Notes under the pieces: model-generated | Told to the model about the DNA's origin: nothing | The model's input: only the letters and a program-made list of their open reading frames with translations | Databases searched by the model: none | In this document: positions 11,708 through 23,749 of the stretch, one piece after another | Layout of the letters: the number at the start of each line of letters is the position of its first letter | Position numbering within the stretch: position 1 is the stretch's first letter | Position numbers and translations under genes: made by a program | NCBI GenBank assembly: GCA_015501595.1 | Contig: JADNRX010000052.1 | Location: forward strand, 124,001 to 188,000 | Direction of reading: 5' to 3' | Length of the DNA: 64,000 nucleotides | Source: Hymenopellis radicata | Lineage: Eukaryota; Basidiomycota; Agaricomycetes; Agaricales; Physalacriaceae

Positions 11708-12749
11708 TCCGTCGTCAGCGCATCCGATGCAGAAATCAAGGAGATCAGAGACATCTGCCTTGACCTCCTCGCACATTTCAAGTCCCCTTCCTACCCTATG
11801 GTCGAGCTTGATCCTGTTCTTCACGATCTCTGCGTCCAAGAGGTCAAGTTGGCAGGGTATGATGTCGAGCATCCTTCGATGGTTTTCATGTTCGCGAAGT
11901 GTCTTCCTGGTGGAATCCGTATGGCTAGCACAGCGTACGGCCATGTAGAAGACATGTCTAGGCGCATCTTCGTTGCCTTGTACACGGGGTTCGTCTTCTA
12001 TGTCGAGGACGCTTTTACAGACGACATGACGGGGCTGGCCAATTTCCATGTCCGATTCTGCTCTGCAGAACCACATGAGGACGTGGTACTCGATTTCTTC
12101 GCCAAATTCTTTCGCGGTATGCATGCCTACTTCGAACCTATGGCAGCAAACATCATCTTAGCGGCCGCGCTCAACTTTGTTACTGCTCAGTTCGTAGAAC
12201 ATCGTACGAAAAATTTGAAGGTGAGGTCTTGATTAACCTCGCGCTCCGCCTTAAAAGTCTAAAACATTACAGTTATCGTCCTCTGCGAAAAGATTCCCGA
12301 AGTTCAGCCGCGGTCTCTCTGGTACGGCGGAACCATACGCCTTCCTCATATTTCCTCGCGAGGTCCCAGTGGATACGTACATCCACTGTTTGCCGGAATT
12401 AATCGTATTCGTCAATGAAGGAAAGTAAGTGTCGAAGTTTGTCTAACAATCAGATGCCGCCTCTTATATCTCCAATAGTGACGTTTTGTCTTTCTACAAG
12501 GAAGAGATCGCAGGTGAAGACACGAATCTGGTCTCCACCACCGCGTTCTGTTCGGGCTTGAAAAAAAGTGATGTCCTCCGTGACTTCGCCAACGACGTTA
12601 TCGAGGCCGACAGGAACGTTATATCAATGCTGGAGCCAGATGCTGCGGCCTTGAAAGCGTATAATGATTTCGCGGAACGCTACATCGCCTTTCATACGAG
12701 TTACGCGCGGTACAGGTTGGATGAGTTGATTGCTGGCGAAAGGAAATGA
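11708..12749 (+). CDS. Trichodiene synthase (TRI5)-family sesquiterpene synthase, 5' end uncertain
   Basis: From an acceptor at 11707 (TTCTACAG) the frame reads SVVSASDAEIKEIRDICLDL and continues through three exons to a stop at 12749, about 310 residues. The metal-binding region is VEDAFTDD, a variant of the DDxxD-type motif. The NSE-type motif is NDVLSFYKEE (N, S and E all present). A conserved RYRLDEL lies near the end. Introns start at about 12223 and 12425. Family knowledge: cyclises farnesyl diphosphate. The protein is shorter than the ~370 residues of TRI5 itself. No in-frame ATG precedes the acceptor, and a LINE fragment sits immediately upstream. Either a small first exon is missed or the 5' end was lost. 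The first frame-1 ATG at 11695 is not usable. No other pathway genes of a terpene cluster are visible nearby. Confidence 0.75.
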
Positions 12750-13809
12750 AGTCGCGACAAGAGCTCAATTCGCTTCCACAGAGGCTGTGTACTCCAAGCT
12801 ATGTGCATTGTACTTACTTCAGAATGTAACTTCAAAATATGTTTCGATTAGATCAAATTTCAAACCTAGCTTCTTATGCACGATCGCCAGCTGATGATAG
12901 CACTCGTTGTTTGCCGGTGCGTCGAACTGTACAGAGGGCGTACATCCAGTCACACTCTGTCGTACTTGGTACACTAGAAGCGGAAAGCACCTCTTTAACC
13001 GTGTATTCGTAATCAAATCCTATGAAAGGCGCGTTTTTGATATCGATACCTTGAAGCCTTAAGGAAGCTAACAACGGTGTCAATTGCAAGCAAATCATTG
13101 GCATCACGCGGACAACGACTACTTAGTTCTGCGGCCGCATGTACATAAGGTCCGCCGCTGGGTTCGGGCTCCAGCCTCCCGGCATGAAAGGACATCGATG
13201 CTGAGAGCTGTGAGATTCACACACGTGGCGCCAGACTACGCACACATGCCCTCTCTCCTTGACTTTGACGACTGTGATGGCGCACGTTGGAGCACGTGTG
13301 TTCCTTGATCCCAATACGCCAGTACCAAATTGATTGCAAGTATCATCGCCTCTCGCTCCATGATATTGATCCTAAAAGCATCGCCTGGAACTGCTTTGAG
13401 ATAACAGTTGCGCGACCCTGTCAGCCAGACGCCAACGAAACGTATTTCTTCCATGAGATTTGGTCACACATATGGATGCAGAACTGTGCTAGTCTCGAGG
13501 CCAGACGTTCGCCAGTACGATACTCGATGACAGTCGATCGGGGCCCAATTGGCGAACTGACTGGTACTTGCATCGAGTCTAGAACTGCGCCTTCGCTCGG
13601 AAAACTTGCCACCGGTGGCTGTCAATGATCCAACGTAGGATGCCATCTCACTGTCTCGCCCGTCTCTACACTGAACGTAATGAGGCAGTTCATTTCTGCG
13701 TGAAACAAGATTAATACCAGTCGCAGTACTAGCTGTTGCTTGGCATGGACGGCAACTCCATAGTACCGTTCCTGTTTCGGTACTCTGAACCGACACTGAT
13801 CGTCGAGGG
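12750..13809. other. Intergenic with weak minus-strand coding-like fragments
   Basis: Minus-strand frames at 13236-13454 (FRINIMEREAMILAINLVLAYW), 13421-13612 and 12874-13107 have coding-like composition but are in different frames and have no family I recognise. They may be remnants of a retroelement or of a lost gene. The right end is the promoter of the hydrolase gene. Confidence 0.35.
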
Positions 13810-13817
13810 TATATAAG
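13810..13817 (+). promoter_or_regulatory. TATA box of the secreted hydrolase gene
   Basis: TATATAAG lies 67 nt upstream of the ATG at 13877, at the expected distance. Confidence 0.55.
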
Positions 13818-13876
13818 ACAATTATTCTCGCAAAGGTTCGAAACATACACCTCTTTATTGTTCGCTTTTTCTAATC

Positions 13877-15946
13877 ATGACTTTTCGTAGCCTTGTGTTT
13901 TTGACTTTGCTTCTCTCTTCCTCGTGCGCTTTCGCTCAAACCTTCGACTGGAGTTCTGTAAGCCAGGCTCGTCTTTGCTTACTCTCGTTAACATAGCGTT
14001 ATGAAGGTACAAGCGACAGCTAATTTTAGCTGGATAGACTGTTACGATGGCTTTCAGTGCACGCGTCTGAAGGTACGTTTCCAGGACCTCAGTCTCTTGA
14101 GGTCATCACTGATCAAGGACTCTATAGGTCCCGTTAGACTACTCTAAAGAAGATGGGGACAGTGTCGGCCTCGCCCTCATCAAGTATGCAGCGACTTCGT
14201 CTGCGAACGACTATCGCGGCATGGTTCTCTTCAACCCTGGTGGACCAGGCGGAAGTGGCGTCACCGAGCTGCCTACAACTTACGGCCCTCGCATAGCCCA
14301 AGTTCTCGGACCACAGTACGACATCGTTTCCTTCGATCCTCGAGGCAAGCGCAATGTCTTTTGCAGTTTAATTTTTGCCTAATGATATTGAATAAGGTGT
14401 CGGTGTAACCACACCTCGCGCCGAATTCTTCCTTACCGAGACGGAACGCAATCTCTGGTTTGCTGACCGCACCCAGGCTGCTGGCACCGTTAATGCCACA
14501 CATGATACGACATTGATTCCTAAGTTATGGGCAGGTTCGCAAATCCTGGGCCAGCTGGCGAAGGACCGTGATACCGCGGGCCTTCTGCCGTTCATTGGAA
14601 CGGAAAATGTCGCTAGAGACTTACTGAGAATCATCGACGTTGCGGGACAAGAGAAGCTGCTGTACTGGGGTATTTCGTGGGTTCATGTTACATTCATAGT
14701 TTGACTCGGAATGACCTGCGTTCAAAGATATGGATCGGTTCTCGGCGCCACATTTGCTGCAATGTTTCCGGTGAGCGGGAATATTCCTACTCTGGTTTTC
14801 TGTTATACTGACCAATGTATATTTTTCAGGATCGTGTGGATCGCTTAATTATTGACGGTGTCGTGGACGTGGAGAACTGGTACTTGGGTACGCGTTGTCT
14901 GGTACCCCTTATCCTGATGGAACTGATAAACCTACATAGGCGATCTGCGCGGAGAAGTCGAAGACACCGACAAGACTCTTCAAGCATTCTTCGATGGTTG
15001 TTATGCTGCTGGCCCTACTCGCTGTGCTTTCTACGCGGACTCGGCATCACAGATTCAAGCCAACCTCCAGAGCCTGTACGACTCTGTCCTCGCTTCCCCC
15101 ATTCCCGTCTACGACGCTTCTTCTGGCACCTACGCGATCCTTGACTTCACCCTCTTGAAATCTGTCATCTTCACGTCCTTGTACACTCCGTATCTCTACT
15201 TCCCGTTGATTGCACAGGGCCTCGCCGAGCTACAAGCAGGTAATGTATCCACGTTCTCTAAGTTGCTCGCGGGTGGTGCCGCGGCATATGAATGCAACAC
15301 TGGCAACAACCCTCCGTATCCCAATTCGCAGGAGGCGTTTACCGCCATCAACTGTGGTGATGCTGTAGAAGTCGGAGGTTCCGCTGCCGACCTCACGACC
15401 TACTGGGATTCGTTTAAAGACAAGTCTTCCTTTGCCGACTCATGGATGTACCAACGGGTGGGATGCGTGTACGATGTTCCTTCTATCTCATTTACAGTGG
15501 TTGTAAATTGACATATCACATCCAGGGGATGGAAGGTTTATAGAGAAGGTCGGTTCTTGGGCCCGATCTCTGGAAATACGAGCTTCCCGCTTCTCGTCAT
15601 TGGGACTACGGCTGACCCGGTAGCACCTCTCTCAGCGTAGGTCTCATTTGTCTATCCCCGTCTGCATGATATTTATCTCGTGACTCCCATAGCGCAAAGA
15701 AGACCGCCGCCGGATTTCCAGGTGCAGTCGTTCTCACGCAGGATTCGGCTGGTGTAAGTTCATTTCTTGGCATGATTCAATATCTCATGCAAATCTCATG
15801 TGCCATTGTTTTAGCACTCGACGTTCTTCTCCGGTTCATCGAATTGCACGGACGGTTACATCCGGTCATACTTCTTCAACGGTACACTTCCGGAAGAAGG
15901 CACAGTCTGCTCCGTCGACCAGGAGTTGTTCCCTGCGACCTCGTAG
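13877..15946 (+). CDS. Secreted alpha/beta hydrolase with TAP-like C-terminal domain
   Basis: The start MTFRSLVFLTLLLSSSCAFA is a clear signal peptide. About ten short introns separate exons that read through without a frame break. The fold is marked by GMVLFNPGGPGGSGV (oxyanion region) and YDIVSFDPRGVGVTTPR. The nucleophile elbow is W-G-I-S-Y-G-S-V-L-G-A-T (Ser formed across an intron). The acid Asp is in LVIGTTADPVAP and the catalytic His in QDSAGHSTF. The protein ends CSVDQELFPATS-stop at 15946, about 530 residues. Family knowledge: resembles tripeptidyl aminopeptidases and related prolyl-type exopeptidases of the TAP family acting outside the cell. Cys residues in the C-terminal part suit a secreted protein. 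A degraded second copy follows directly, indicating tandem duplication. Confidence 0.85.
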
Positions 15947-16013
15947 TTAGATTTACTACTAGCCTACTACGCTACAGACAGTCTATACCAGTTTCCGCAA
16001 ACTACAAACTGTA

Positions 16014-16410
16014 TAGCTGCAGTACACCTCGTCAATGTCACACACGATGCGACGTTACTCCCGCAGTTATGGGTGGATGCCCAAGTTCTGGGAAGGATCG
16101 TGATGTCGCACGACTTCTCTGTACATTGGAACGTGAAAGACTTGTTAAGGATTACGGAAGCTGCAAGACAGAAAAGGCTGATGTACTGGGCGCTTCGTGA
16201 GTTGAGGCCATTGGCCTGCGTTCAAAGATATGAAACATGTCCTAGATGCTACATTTGCTGCAATATTCCCGGTAAGAACGAACCTGAACAGGATCCGGTG
16301 GATCGCCTGATTGACGGCGTCACCGACATGGAAGCCTGGTACTTGGGTATGCTTTCAAGTTGAGTGTTCTCCTTCATCCTGGTAGAACCTAAAATATCAC
16401 GGGTACAGGA
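16014..16410 (+). pseudogene. Hydrolase pseudogene, 5' fragment
   Basis: Bases 16024-16400 align with 14490-14890 of the intact hydrolase gene. Matching words include the A-T-H-D-x-T-L-x-P-x-LW codons, the exon end before the GxSYG motif, the CTGCGTTCAAAG intron end, ATTTGCTGCAAT-TTCCCG, and the DRLIxDGVxDxExWYLG codons. Frames are broken and the catalytic Ser elbow is lost (ALRELRPLAC...). This fragment and the one at 17840-18640 are halves of one dead copy separated by an F-box-like gene. Confidence 0.75.
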
Positions 16411-16574
16411 GGTACATATCGTGCCGTCGGCAATCAAGCTCCTTGTTTAGTACCACCACGATCGTTTCTAGCTTTCATCAATTTGTGGACTCAGTCGCGT
16501 TTGGCGGGTCTAAAAGGTGATATCGACCGCAACTCCATTCACAGAACGCTTCTCATATACACATCGTCCCAGAC

Positions 16575-17812
16575 ATGGCGGCAGGCTTTCCTCAGGAGCT
16601 TCTGAACGCTATCGTAGACGAAGTTGCAGATCTGGACTTCTACAGCCTCCCTTCTTTGCTGAACAGCAGCCGATGCTTCGGTCCACAGTGCAGGATGCAC
16701 CTCTATTGCAAGGTCACAATCAGCGCCCGCGCCTCACCGTCGGCCCTCTGCAATCTCATCATGCAATACAACGTCGGTCACTTCGTCAACACCCTTTACG
16801 TCGTTTTCGGCAAGGATGATGCACATCCGTTTTGGAGCATGGTTTTCGAGATCATGGCCAGGCTCACACGGCTGAAGGATGTTGTCTTGACTGAGCTTCT
16901 ATCGGCGTCCCGGGGCACGCCCCCGGCCAAGATGCTGCTCGCAGATCTTCCGAGATCAAGCACTGTGCGGGGCGTCAAGTTGCAATATGTGCGGAGGCTT
17001 TCCGTGGAGGACGTGACACACGTCTTGTCGGCCTACCGGAATCTTTCATCATTGGAGCTATCCAAGTGTAACATGGATAACCGAGACCCAAGTACGACGT
17101 CCGTGGCCCCTCCAGTCGCGCTAGAGACGCTCAGCGTGGTCGACGCGCAGCTCTTCATACCCTCAATCTTTGCGGGGTCGGTGGCTCCTCCCATCATCTC
17201 CCTCCACAAACTCAGGCGCCTTGTCGTTGGGGGAATATTCACGCAGAGAATCTGGCCTTCGTATGAGGGCCTGTTCCGGCAGATCCAAGGGACGGTGAAG
17301 GAAGTGATTATTTATACGAAGTCTACAGGTTTTCCAGGAGGTAAGCGGTTCTCTTGTCGTTTATCAATATAAAAGCTCGCGCGCTCACGACTTATCGACA
17401 CCCAGAAACGTCAATTTTCGTCAATGTTCCGTCCCTTATTGTTCTCCCTCCACTCGATTCGGATTTTGACTTCCTTGTGGATATGCTACAAGTCTCAGAT
17501 GCCGGGATGCACAGCTCACCTGGTTTGAAGAGGTTGGCACTCGTATTCAACTGGGGAATGGATCAGGCTCCCCTCTGGGTCAATCTCGCCGAGCTACTTG
17601 CGGGATCGACTATTCCATTCAGTGTGTGTATCACGCTAGCTTGGGCCGAGTCCTGGTCAAGGCAGTCATATCATAGGACTTGGTCGGATATCGAGGATGA
17701 AGTTTTGAATTATTTCAGAGGTATCAAACGACTCATACGTGTCCAAATTGTGGAACTAGATTTGGCAGAGTGGAATTTCCACATGAAGTCGACAGAATAT
17801 CTGTATCACTGA
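16575..17812 (+). CDS. F-box-like / leucine-rich-repeat protein
   Basis: The start MAAGFPQELLNAIVDEVADL is a typical basidiomycete F-box-like N-terminus. Scattered LRR-like segments follow, such as LKDVVLTELL, NLSSLELSKCN and LRRLVVGGIF. One intron of about 65 nt (17341-17405) joins GFPG to ETSIFVNVPSLIVLP. The stop is at 17812, giving about 390 residues. Family knowledge: such proteins may be SCF ubiquitin-ligase adaptors, but no substrate can be inferred. The gene lies inside a dead hydrolase copy, so it was probably brought in by insertion or recombination. The intron argues against simple retroposition. Confidence 0.7.
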
Positions 17813-17839
17813 ATTGTATAATCCGCTGGATGTTTACGT

Positions 17840-18640
17840 TGGCCATGCGAGCCCAACGATCCAAGATGCCGACAAGGCTCTTCAAGTCCTCGTCCACAGT
17901 TGTGTAGCTGCTGGCCTTCTCGTTATGTTTTCCACGCCGACTCCCCATCCAATCTCGAGGACTTATACAACTCTGGCATCCTCCCTTTCTACCTACCTAG
18001 TCCTACAACGGTTCTGCCATCTACGGCACCGTTGACTTCAATCCGTCTTTGACTTTTCCTGTGCTTGTCCAGGGCTTGGCCGAATTGCAGGCAGGGAATG
18101 GTTCGGTTATCTATGACATATAGCTCGAAGATGCTCCCTACGAATGCGACAGCGACGCCAAGAAAGGTCGAGCTCGCGGATCGGATACATGTATGTCGTT
18201 TCCTATTCCTCATCTCTGAGTGGAGTATTCAAAGTGACATTTTATTTGCAGGGGATGGAAAACTCGTCGAGAGGGTCGTTTCACGGGCTTGATAGCTGGA
18301 AATACGAGCTGTCCTCTTCTCGTCATTGGGAACACGGCTGACCCAGTTTCCCCCTCTCGCAGCGTACGTCTCATTTGTCGATATATCCCGCCACTTCCAC
18401 TGTGAGAAAAAGACTGCTCCCGTGTTCAACTCCTGGTGCGGTGGGTTTCCCCCGGGATTCGCTTGGTGTAAGTACTTGAAATGAACCGAAGCTCTCTCCA
18501 ATTGTTGTTTTTTTAGCTTACGTCGTTTGGCATCGCGTCGAATTGCACAGATGACTTTGGTACTTTACCGAAGAAGGCACAGTTTGCTCTGCCGACCAGG
18601 AGTTCTTTCCTGTGCACATGAGGAGAAACACTGTGGAGCT
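17840..18640 (+). pseudogene. Hydrolase pseudogene, 3' fragment
   Basis: Bases 17867-17945 match the codons after WYLGDLRGEVED of the intact gene (GCCGACAAGGCTCTTCAAG against ACCGACAAGACTCTTCAAG). Bases 18055-18100 match LIAQGLAELQAGN. Bases 18250-18370 match the last core exon (GGATGGAAA... ATACGAGCT... GTCATTGGGA-C-ACGGCTGACCC). Bases 18535-18615 match the end of the gene (TCGAATTGCAC... GAAGAAGGCACAGT... GACCAGGAGTT). There are many stops and gaps, so it is non-functional. Confidence 0.75.
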
Positions 18641-19773
18641 CAGGAGTGGTCCAGCAGTCTACGCTGCGTACCCCTCTTTTGATTATAGGTTTTTCGGCTG
18701 TCTCTACGCAGAGTTGGACTATTGCCTTGTGAATTACTCGCTGCTCCAAGTTCGCTTTGGTCGGGGAGGTCAGCGGGTATAATCACAACAAAGTATGATA
18801 TCAGCGCTTCTACGAGGAGGAAGAAAACCCATTTCCAACCTGTTGGCGGGTTTGAAACTCAAGATGCGGAGTCGATGCGAAACTCGTGGTGGAACTATGA
18901 AGGAACATTAACGCTCGGCTTCGATTCAATCCACTCTCGGCTTACTTGTCTGGATTTTGGAATCTAATGGACTATCGCGCTATCTCTGACTCTTTCTGAG
19001 AATATCACATTCTCGTCCAGCTGTTATCCGCAGACTCTTATCCGCCCATCGTCGAGGCTATGAATGCCCATGCCCCTCACGCGTCGTGACAGAACTCAGG
19101 AGCCTGAGGAGGCAAAAAAGTGCTGTCGTGCCTTGAAATTGTCTATGATTTATTGACAATGTCATGTCTTTCTTTCCAAGGCAGTACTGTATTTGATAAC
19201 AGAGCTTTTTGTCGATTTGTTGAGCATGAAGGCATAACAAGCTGAGGGCGCTCTGAATCAGTTTTAAGAGGAAGGTTAAGCCCATGTAAGTCGACGGCAC
19301 GCACATTCTTTCAAGTGGGAACATCAGTATGAGAACGTTGTAGTACCTTCATGTCAGCTGTATCGAGAACCCCAGATTGAATACTTTTCGTTCCCCAAGA
19401 AACAGCAGAACACCCGGCGTTAGATCACGAAACGCTCCTAACCCTGATTTCACGTGTAGTGCCTCCATTAAACGGATCAAGACGTGAATTCAGTCCTTAC
19501 CCTCCACCCGCAATACTATCAGCGTCCTGGTACGTCGTCGGAGGCCAGCGAGGCCTATTTGTTTAGTGCTCGCCGTTGCTATTCAGTGACACGCCTTTAC
19601 GATTTACGACCTAGTGAGTTGACTTTGTCGTACGACGAACAACACGTTGACCATGCTCTGCCCTAGCCTGACGCTCTCGACACGAACACGACTATTCTAT
19701 TTCTCTTTTATTCTTTTCATCAACGACATTAATCCCTAAATCACCCGGTACGTGGCTCAGAATCTCGCGCGGG
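18641..19773. other. Intergenic, no gene recognised
   Basis: Only short ORFs without domains are present. The right part should hold the promoter of the coiled-coil gene. Confidence 0.5.
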
Positions 19774-22433
19774 ATGGAGACTGGACGCCATCACGTCGAA
19801 CAGATAACTGCGCTCTCTATGCTTTCTGTCGAAACACCCGTTTCTCGCCCTCGCCCACCAGCCCAGATGCGGCGCTCGCACAGCGCGGCCGCGAAAACCA
19901 ATTCATCTCCACCTCCGCCATACGCGTCTGCATTTGCTTTTCCGTCTCAGACAAAGTCTCGTAAATCACCGATGGGAACTCTTTTAGGGTCTCCTGTTTC
20001 TGCCACCTATCAACGAATCGAGCGGGAAGCATCATCGCCGAGACAATCCATTACGTCCATGGACACTGACAGCATGGACTGGCTCAACGAACGGTCTCGC
20101 GAAGAGTTGTCCAGTCTTCTCATACGCGCAGATGGTGTCATCAAGCAGCGCGAAAGCGGTAAGATTCCCTGTGTACCGTCTTCTCATGTTGTTCTAATTA
20201 CTCTTACGCAGAGCTTGATCTTGCCTCGCACGTCGCCCAGAGCTTACACGAGGATAACGTCTCCTTGAAAACCAAGCATTCGGTTCTATTCGCTCGCTTT
20301 CCGCGTTCAAATGCGGCCTCCCCAGCCTCTTCTCCTGCTCCTATGGCTTCCAACGACTCTCCCCAAGTGTACTCCAGCAGCCTCTCCAACAGTCTCTCCC
20401 GAGCTTCGTCTGCTTCCGCTCTTCGTCATGTTCGCCGAGTATCCATTCACCCAGACGATCTCAACCTTCTCTCGGATCAGAATGCCGAGCTCTCGCAGAA
20501 GGTTGAAAAGCTCGAGGCCGAGTCTGCCAGTGCTGCGGCTTCTGGTCGACGTCAACTGAAACAGCTGGAGAAGGAAATCGCGGTTTTGCGGGAAGACTTG
20601 GAGAAAACACAGCTCAAAAGCCAGGAATACGAGGAACAGGCCAAGCGAATGAAGCCTCTGGAGGCCGCATGGAAGCGGAGCAAGCAGCGTCCCAGTGTAG
20701 GATCAACTCGGGAGGAGGAGGAGGCCGACGAGTTCGCGGTCAAGGACTTCGCGCCCGCCGGACCGCTTTCGCGTTCCCCACTGAAACATATTGCGAATTC
20801 TGTCTCCATGCCTGCTGCCTTGTCCACTTCGGACGATGAAGAAACCACGCCACAAATGGTTCCTCAATCTGTTACATTGGATTTCATTCCCTTCCCCACG
20901 GCGGATAGCGAGGATGGCGAGGCGAATGTAGACGACGACGCGTCTCGACCAGTCTCACAGCCCGAGCTTGCGCTCATCTCTCAGTTGCTGTCGAAAATCC
21001 AAGAACTAGAGGAGACGAACGCCAAGATTATCGAAAGGCAAACCGAGAACTCCAACAAACTGATGGCTGTACAAAGGGAGACAGAGATCATGGCACGAGT
21101 GTACGAATCATTGAATGACCCTTCGATGGAGCTTATTGAGGAGGATCCGACGGCGGCGCCACCTGTAGAGTCTGGTCCCGAAACCACGGTTCGTTTCCGA
21201 AGCTTTAGGAAAACCCTTGAGGGCGGTTCCAAGCCACCTTATCTCGACGATGCGTTTCTTAGCGCCTCCGCGGCACACAAGGCACGCAAGTCTGTCGTGG
21301 GGCTATTCGACGCTCCCAAACAGCCTTCCGGTGTTTCGCGAAAGTCGAGCAAATTGTCTGTTCCCTTCGAGACTCCCACACATCGGCGTACTCCTTCGAT
21401 GGATAATGCAGATGTGATGTCCCCTTCGCTATCGTCTATACATTTCTCTTCCTCTTCGGCTTGCTCTACGCCAGGACAGGAGCTGTCTGATTCGCCCTTT
21501 CATCCCGGTTCCTTACAGAACGAACTGGGCGAGGACTGGAGTCTGAACGGGAGTTTCCATCACCTCCGGAATACCAGCCTCTACAGTCTTGTTTCCGTGC
21601 CCCCTTCCCCGTCGCCTCAGCCATCTGACCCAACTCCGCATAGTTTCCGATCTTTGTTCGCTTCTGAGATGGACGCATATCAGAGAGAACATGGTTACAA
21701 GACGCCTTTGACAAAGACAACCGGTCTTCAGCTCACCATTGAACCGCCCACACCTGAAGATACCGTTGAGGATGCGTCATCTGCCATAGGATCCCCAACG
21801 GCTTCTTCGCCGTCCCTGGTGAACTACGAACGCACTCGGCGGATGTCGCAGACTATCAGAGCCCGAACTAACCGATGGGTTAACGGCAGGTTCACCGACT
21901 CTGTGTTGGGGCCCTCAGTCAAAAGGAAAGCCAAGCCCTACATTGCAGAGGACCCCGCGGATGAGCCGCCTTCGGCAAGGCACGGTCTGAAGATCAACAT
22001 CGACGCGCTTCCAGAGAATGATGGCTCTGAAGGCTCTGACTCAGGAAATCGCACGCCCCGCGCGAAGAGGAAGCCAAAGTCGTTGCTCGCTGTTTTCGCA
22101 CAGCCTGTTGTGCCACGGCGTTTCTCGGACGCGCTTGACAGTGTAGTGGAGAAGTTCCAGGGACACCAGCGTTCGGCGAGCGGTTCCTCCTCGACCCAAT
22201 TGAAGGATGAGGACCCGACAGAGGTGCCGATTGCAGATAATGCAGTTGAGGTGTTTGTAGATCGTTCGCAGGTGGCGGAGGCTCAGCCGCAGGGACTTAC
22301 AAAGGTGATGGTGGAATTCTGGATGTGGTTGCAATTTGGGATCATTATCTTGGTATTTTTGTGGGCGATGGCGAGAAAAGGACCAAAGACGGTGTTGGAA
22401 ACTGGACCCAAGAGGGCGGTTTCGAGGAGGTAG
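19774..22433 (+). CDS. Tail-anchored coiled-coil protein, function unknown
   Basis: Two exons (intron 20160-20212) give about 868 residues. The second exon is one long open frame to the stop at 22433. The N-terminus is Pro/Ser-rich. Then come MDWLNERSREELSSLLIRAD, a coiled coil (LLSDQNAELSQKVEKLEAES...QLEKEIAVLREDLEK), an acidic linker, a second short coiled coil (LISQLLSKIQELEETNAKI), and a long Ser/Thr/Pro-rich disordered region. Near the C-terminus one hydrophobic helix (FWMWLQFGIIILVFLWAMA) is followed by a basic tail ending AVSRR, so the protein is probably tail-anchored in the ER or nuclear envelope. The start may instead be the in-frame ATG at 19819 (MLSVETP). It could be an organelle-tethering or nuclear-positioning protein, but no named family is recognised. 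Confidence 0.7.
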
Positions 22434-22761
22434 ATGGACTTTTTGTTACATTTCTTGCTATTATGGTTTATTACGCATTTCCTTTGATGCATGATGCCTT
22501 TGCGTGTACATAGTTTTTTCGAATTTTGTCACTTTGATGATACCACGAGCAAAAGTTTTTGCTCGACACAATTTAACAGATAGTTGCATAAGAGCGCGAC
22601 CATCGTGAATCGCCATGGCCGGTTGGTGTATAAGTTGGGATACGCGAAATTCGACGATTACCCAAAACCTTTCTGACGCCACACAACTATTGCGGCCACG
22701 TGACGCGAACTATTAAAATCCGACGCCACTTGAAACTTTGGCTCCATAGAACTCAGCAAGA
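22434..22761. other. Intergenic before the duplicated segment
   Basis: This is the 3' flank of the coiled-coil gene. No coding feature was noticed. Confidence 0.5.
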
Positions 22762-22784
22762 CAGAACTTCTGTCCATCCAAGAA

Positions 22785-23560
22785 AGTCGTGCATTTTGGG
22801 GCGGGAAATATGTATGCTTGCTCCGTTACCTTCCTCGCGCCTTCACCATATCGGGCATGGCTTCATTGGCCCTCTTCTCTCTCAGTCGGGGTACCACGTT
22901 ACATTCGTCGACGTGCGAGAAGACGTCATCGACGAGCTTAACAAGGAGCCCAATTACAAGGTCCACGTACTTGACGCCAGCGACAAACAGGATGACGAAG
23001 AGATTACGGATGTATCGAGGTCCACGCCAAACGAAAGGAATACACTTGATGCTATCGTTGATGCGGACATTGTTGCCACATACGTCGGGCCCGATGTTTT
23101 GAAGAGGATTGCCCGACCATTGCAGATGGTATCATCTCCAAAAGGCGGGACTGGAAGGACGTATTGACGGTGAATTGCATGGAGAACATGAGTGGCGCCA
23201 CATCGCAGCTGCAGGAGTATGTTAAAAGTTCAAGGACAAGGCATCAGACGAACAACTGAGAGGTTGGTGGGGGCAGTCAACATGTGCAGGGAGTTTGACT
23301 TGCCAAGGTCGCATTTGATCAAGGGTATGTATGTATAGCGGCTGCGTTCTATTTCGATGTCGAGGAGGATGAAGAGGAATGTTCAGCTGAACGAGAAGGG
23401 GATAGAGAATGCTATAGAGGGAGACGACGTCGTTCGAGAAGGGCAGCCGGGATCATCGGGATGTGTTGAAGGAGTATCATCTAAACCGTGACACCATCGA
23501 GTACTACCGCGAGGTGTAGAGTATGCCCTAGTATGCCTACGGGAAACTAACTAGAACAGG
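22785..23560 (+). pseudogene. Mannitol-1-phosphate 5-dehydrogenase pseudogene (left copy)
   Basis: The Rossmann N-terminus is recognisable: VVHFGAGN, GFIGPLLSQSGYHVTFVDVR, VIDELNKEPNYKVHVLDA and DADIVATYVGPDVLKRIA. GATSQLQEYV codons follow at about 23195-23225, then a jump to LVGAVNM-REFDLPRSHLIKG and AAAFYFDVEEDEE-like codons. The intron after GN has a GTATG donor but no AG acceptor before GHGFIGPLL. Frames shift repeatedly. The catalytic and C-terminal domain block, still visible in the inverted copy at 59460-60150, is deleted here. Active relatives interconvert fructose-6-phosphate and mannitol-1-phosphate. Confidence 0.75.
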
Positions 23561-23749
23561 ATTGGTAGGGACAATTGAACGTTTGGACCTTACTATTGTT
23601 TCTGGTGCCGATGCAATTGTTTATGTATGTGCTCGAGACACCTAGCCCTCCCCCTGCCGTCCTAACCAAAGGAAGACTGGGTCCTTCTCCGTGCAATCCC
23701 AACGCCAAGACGTCGTTTTCGGGTGTATAGCCACTGATTCCGCCAACGA

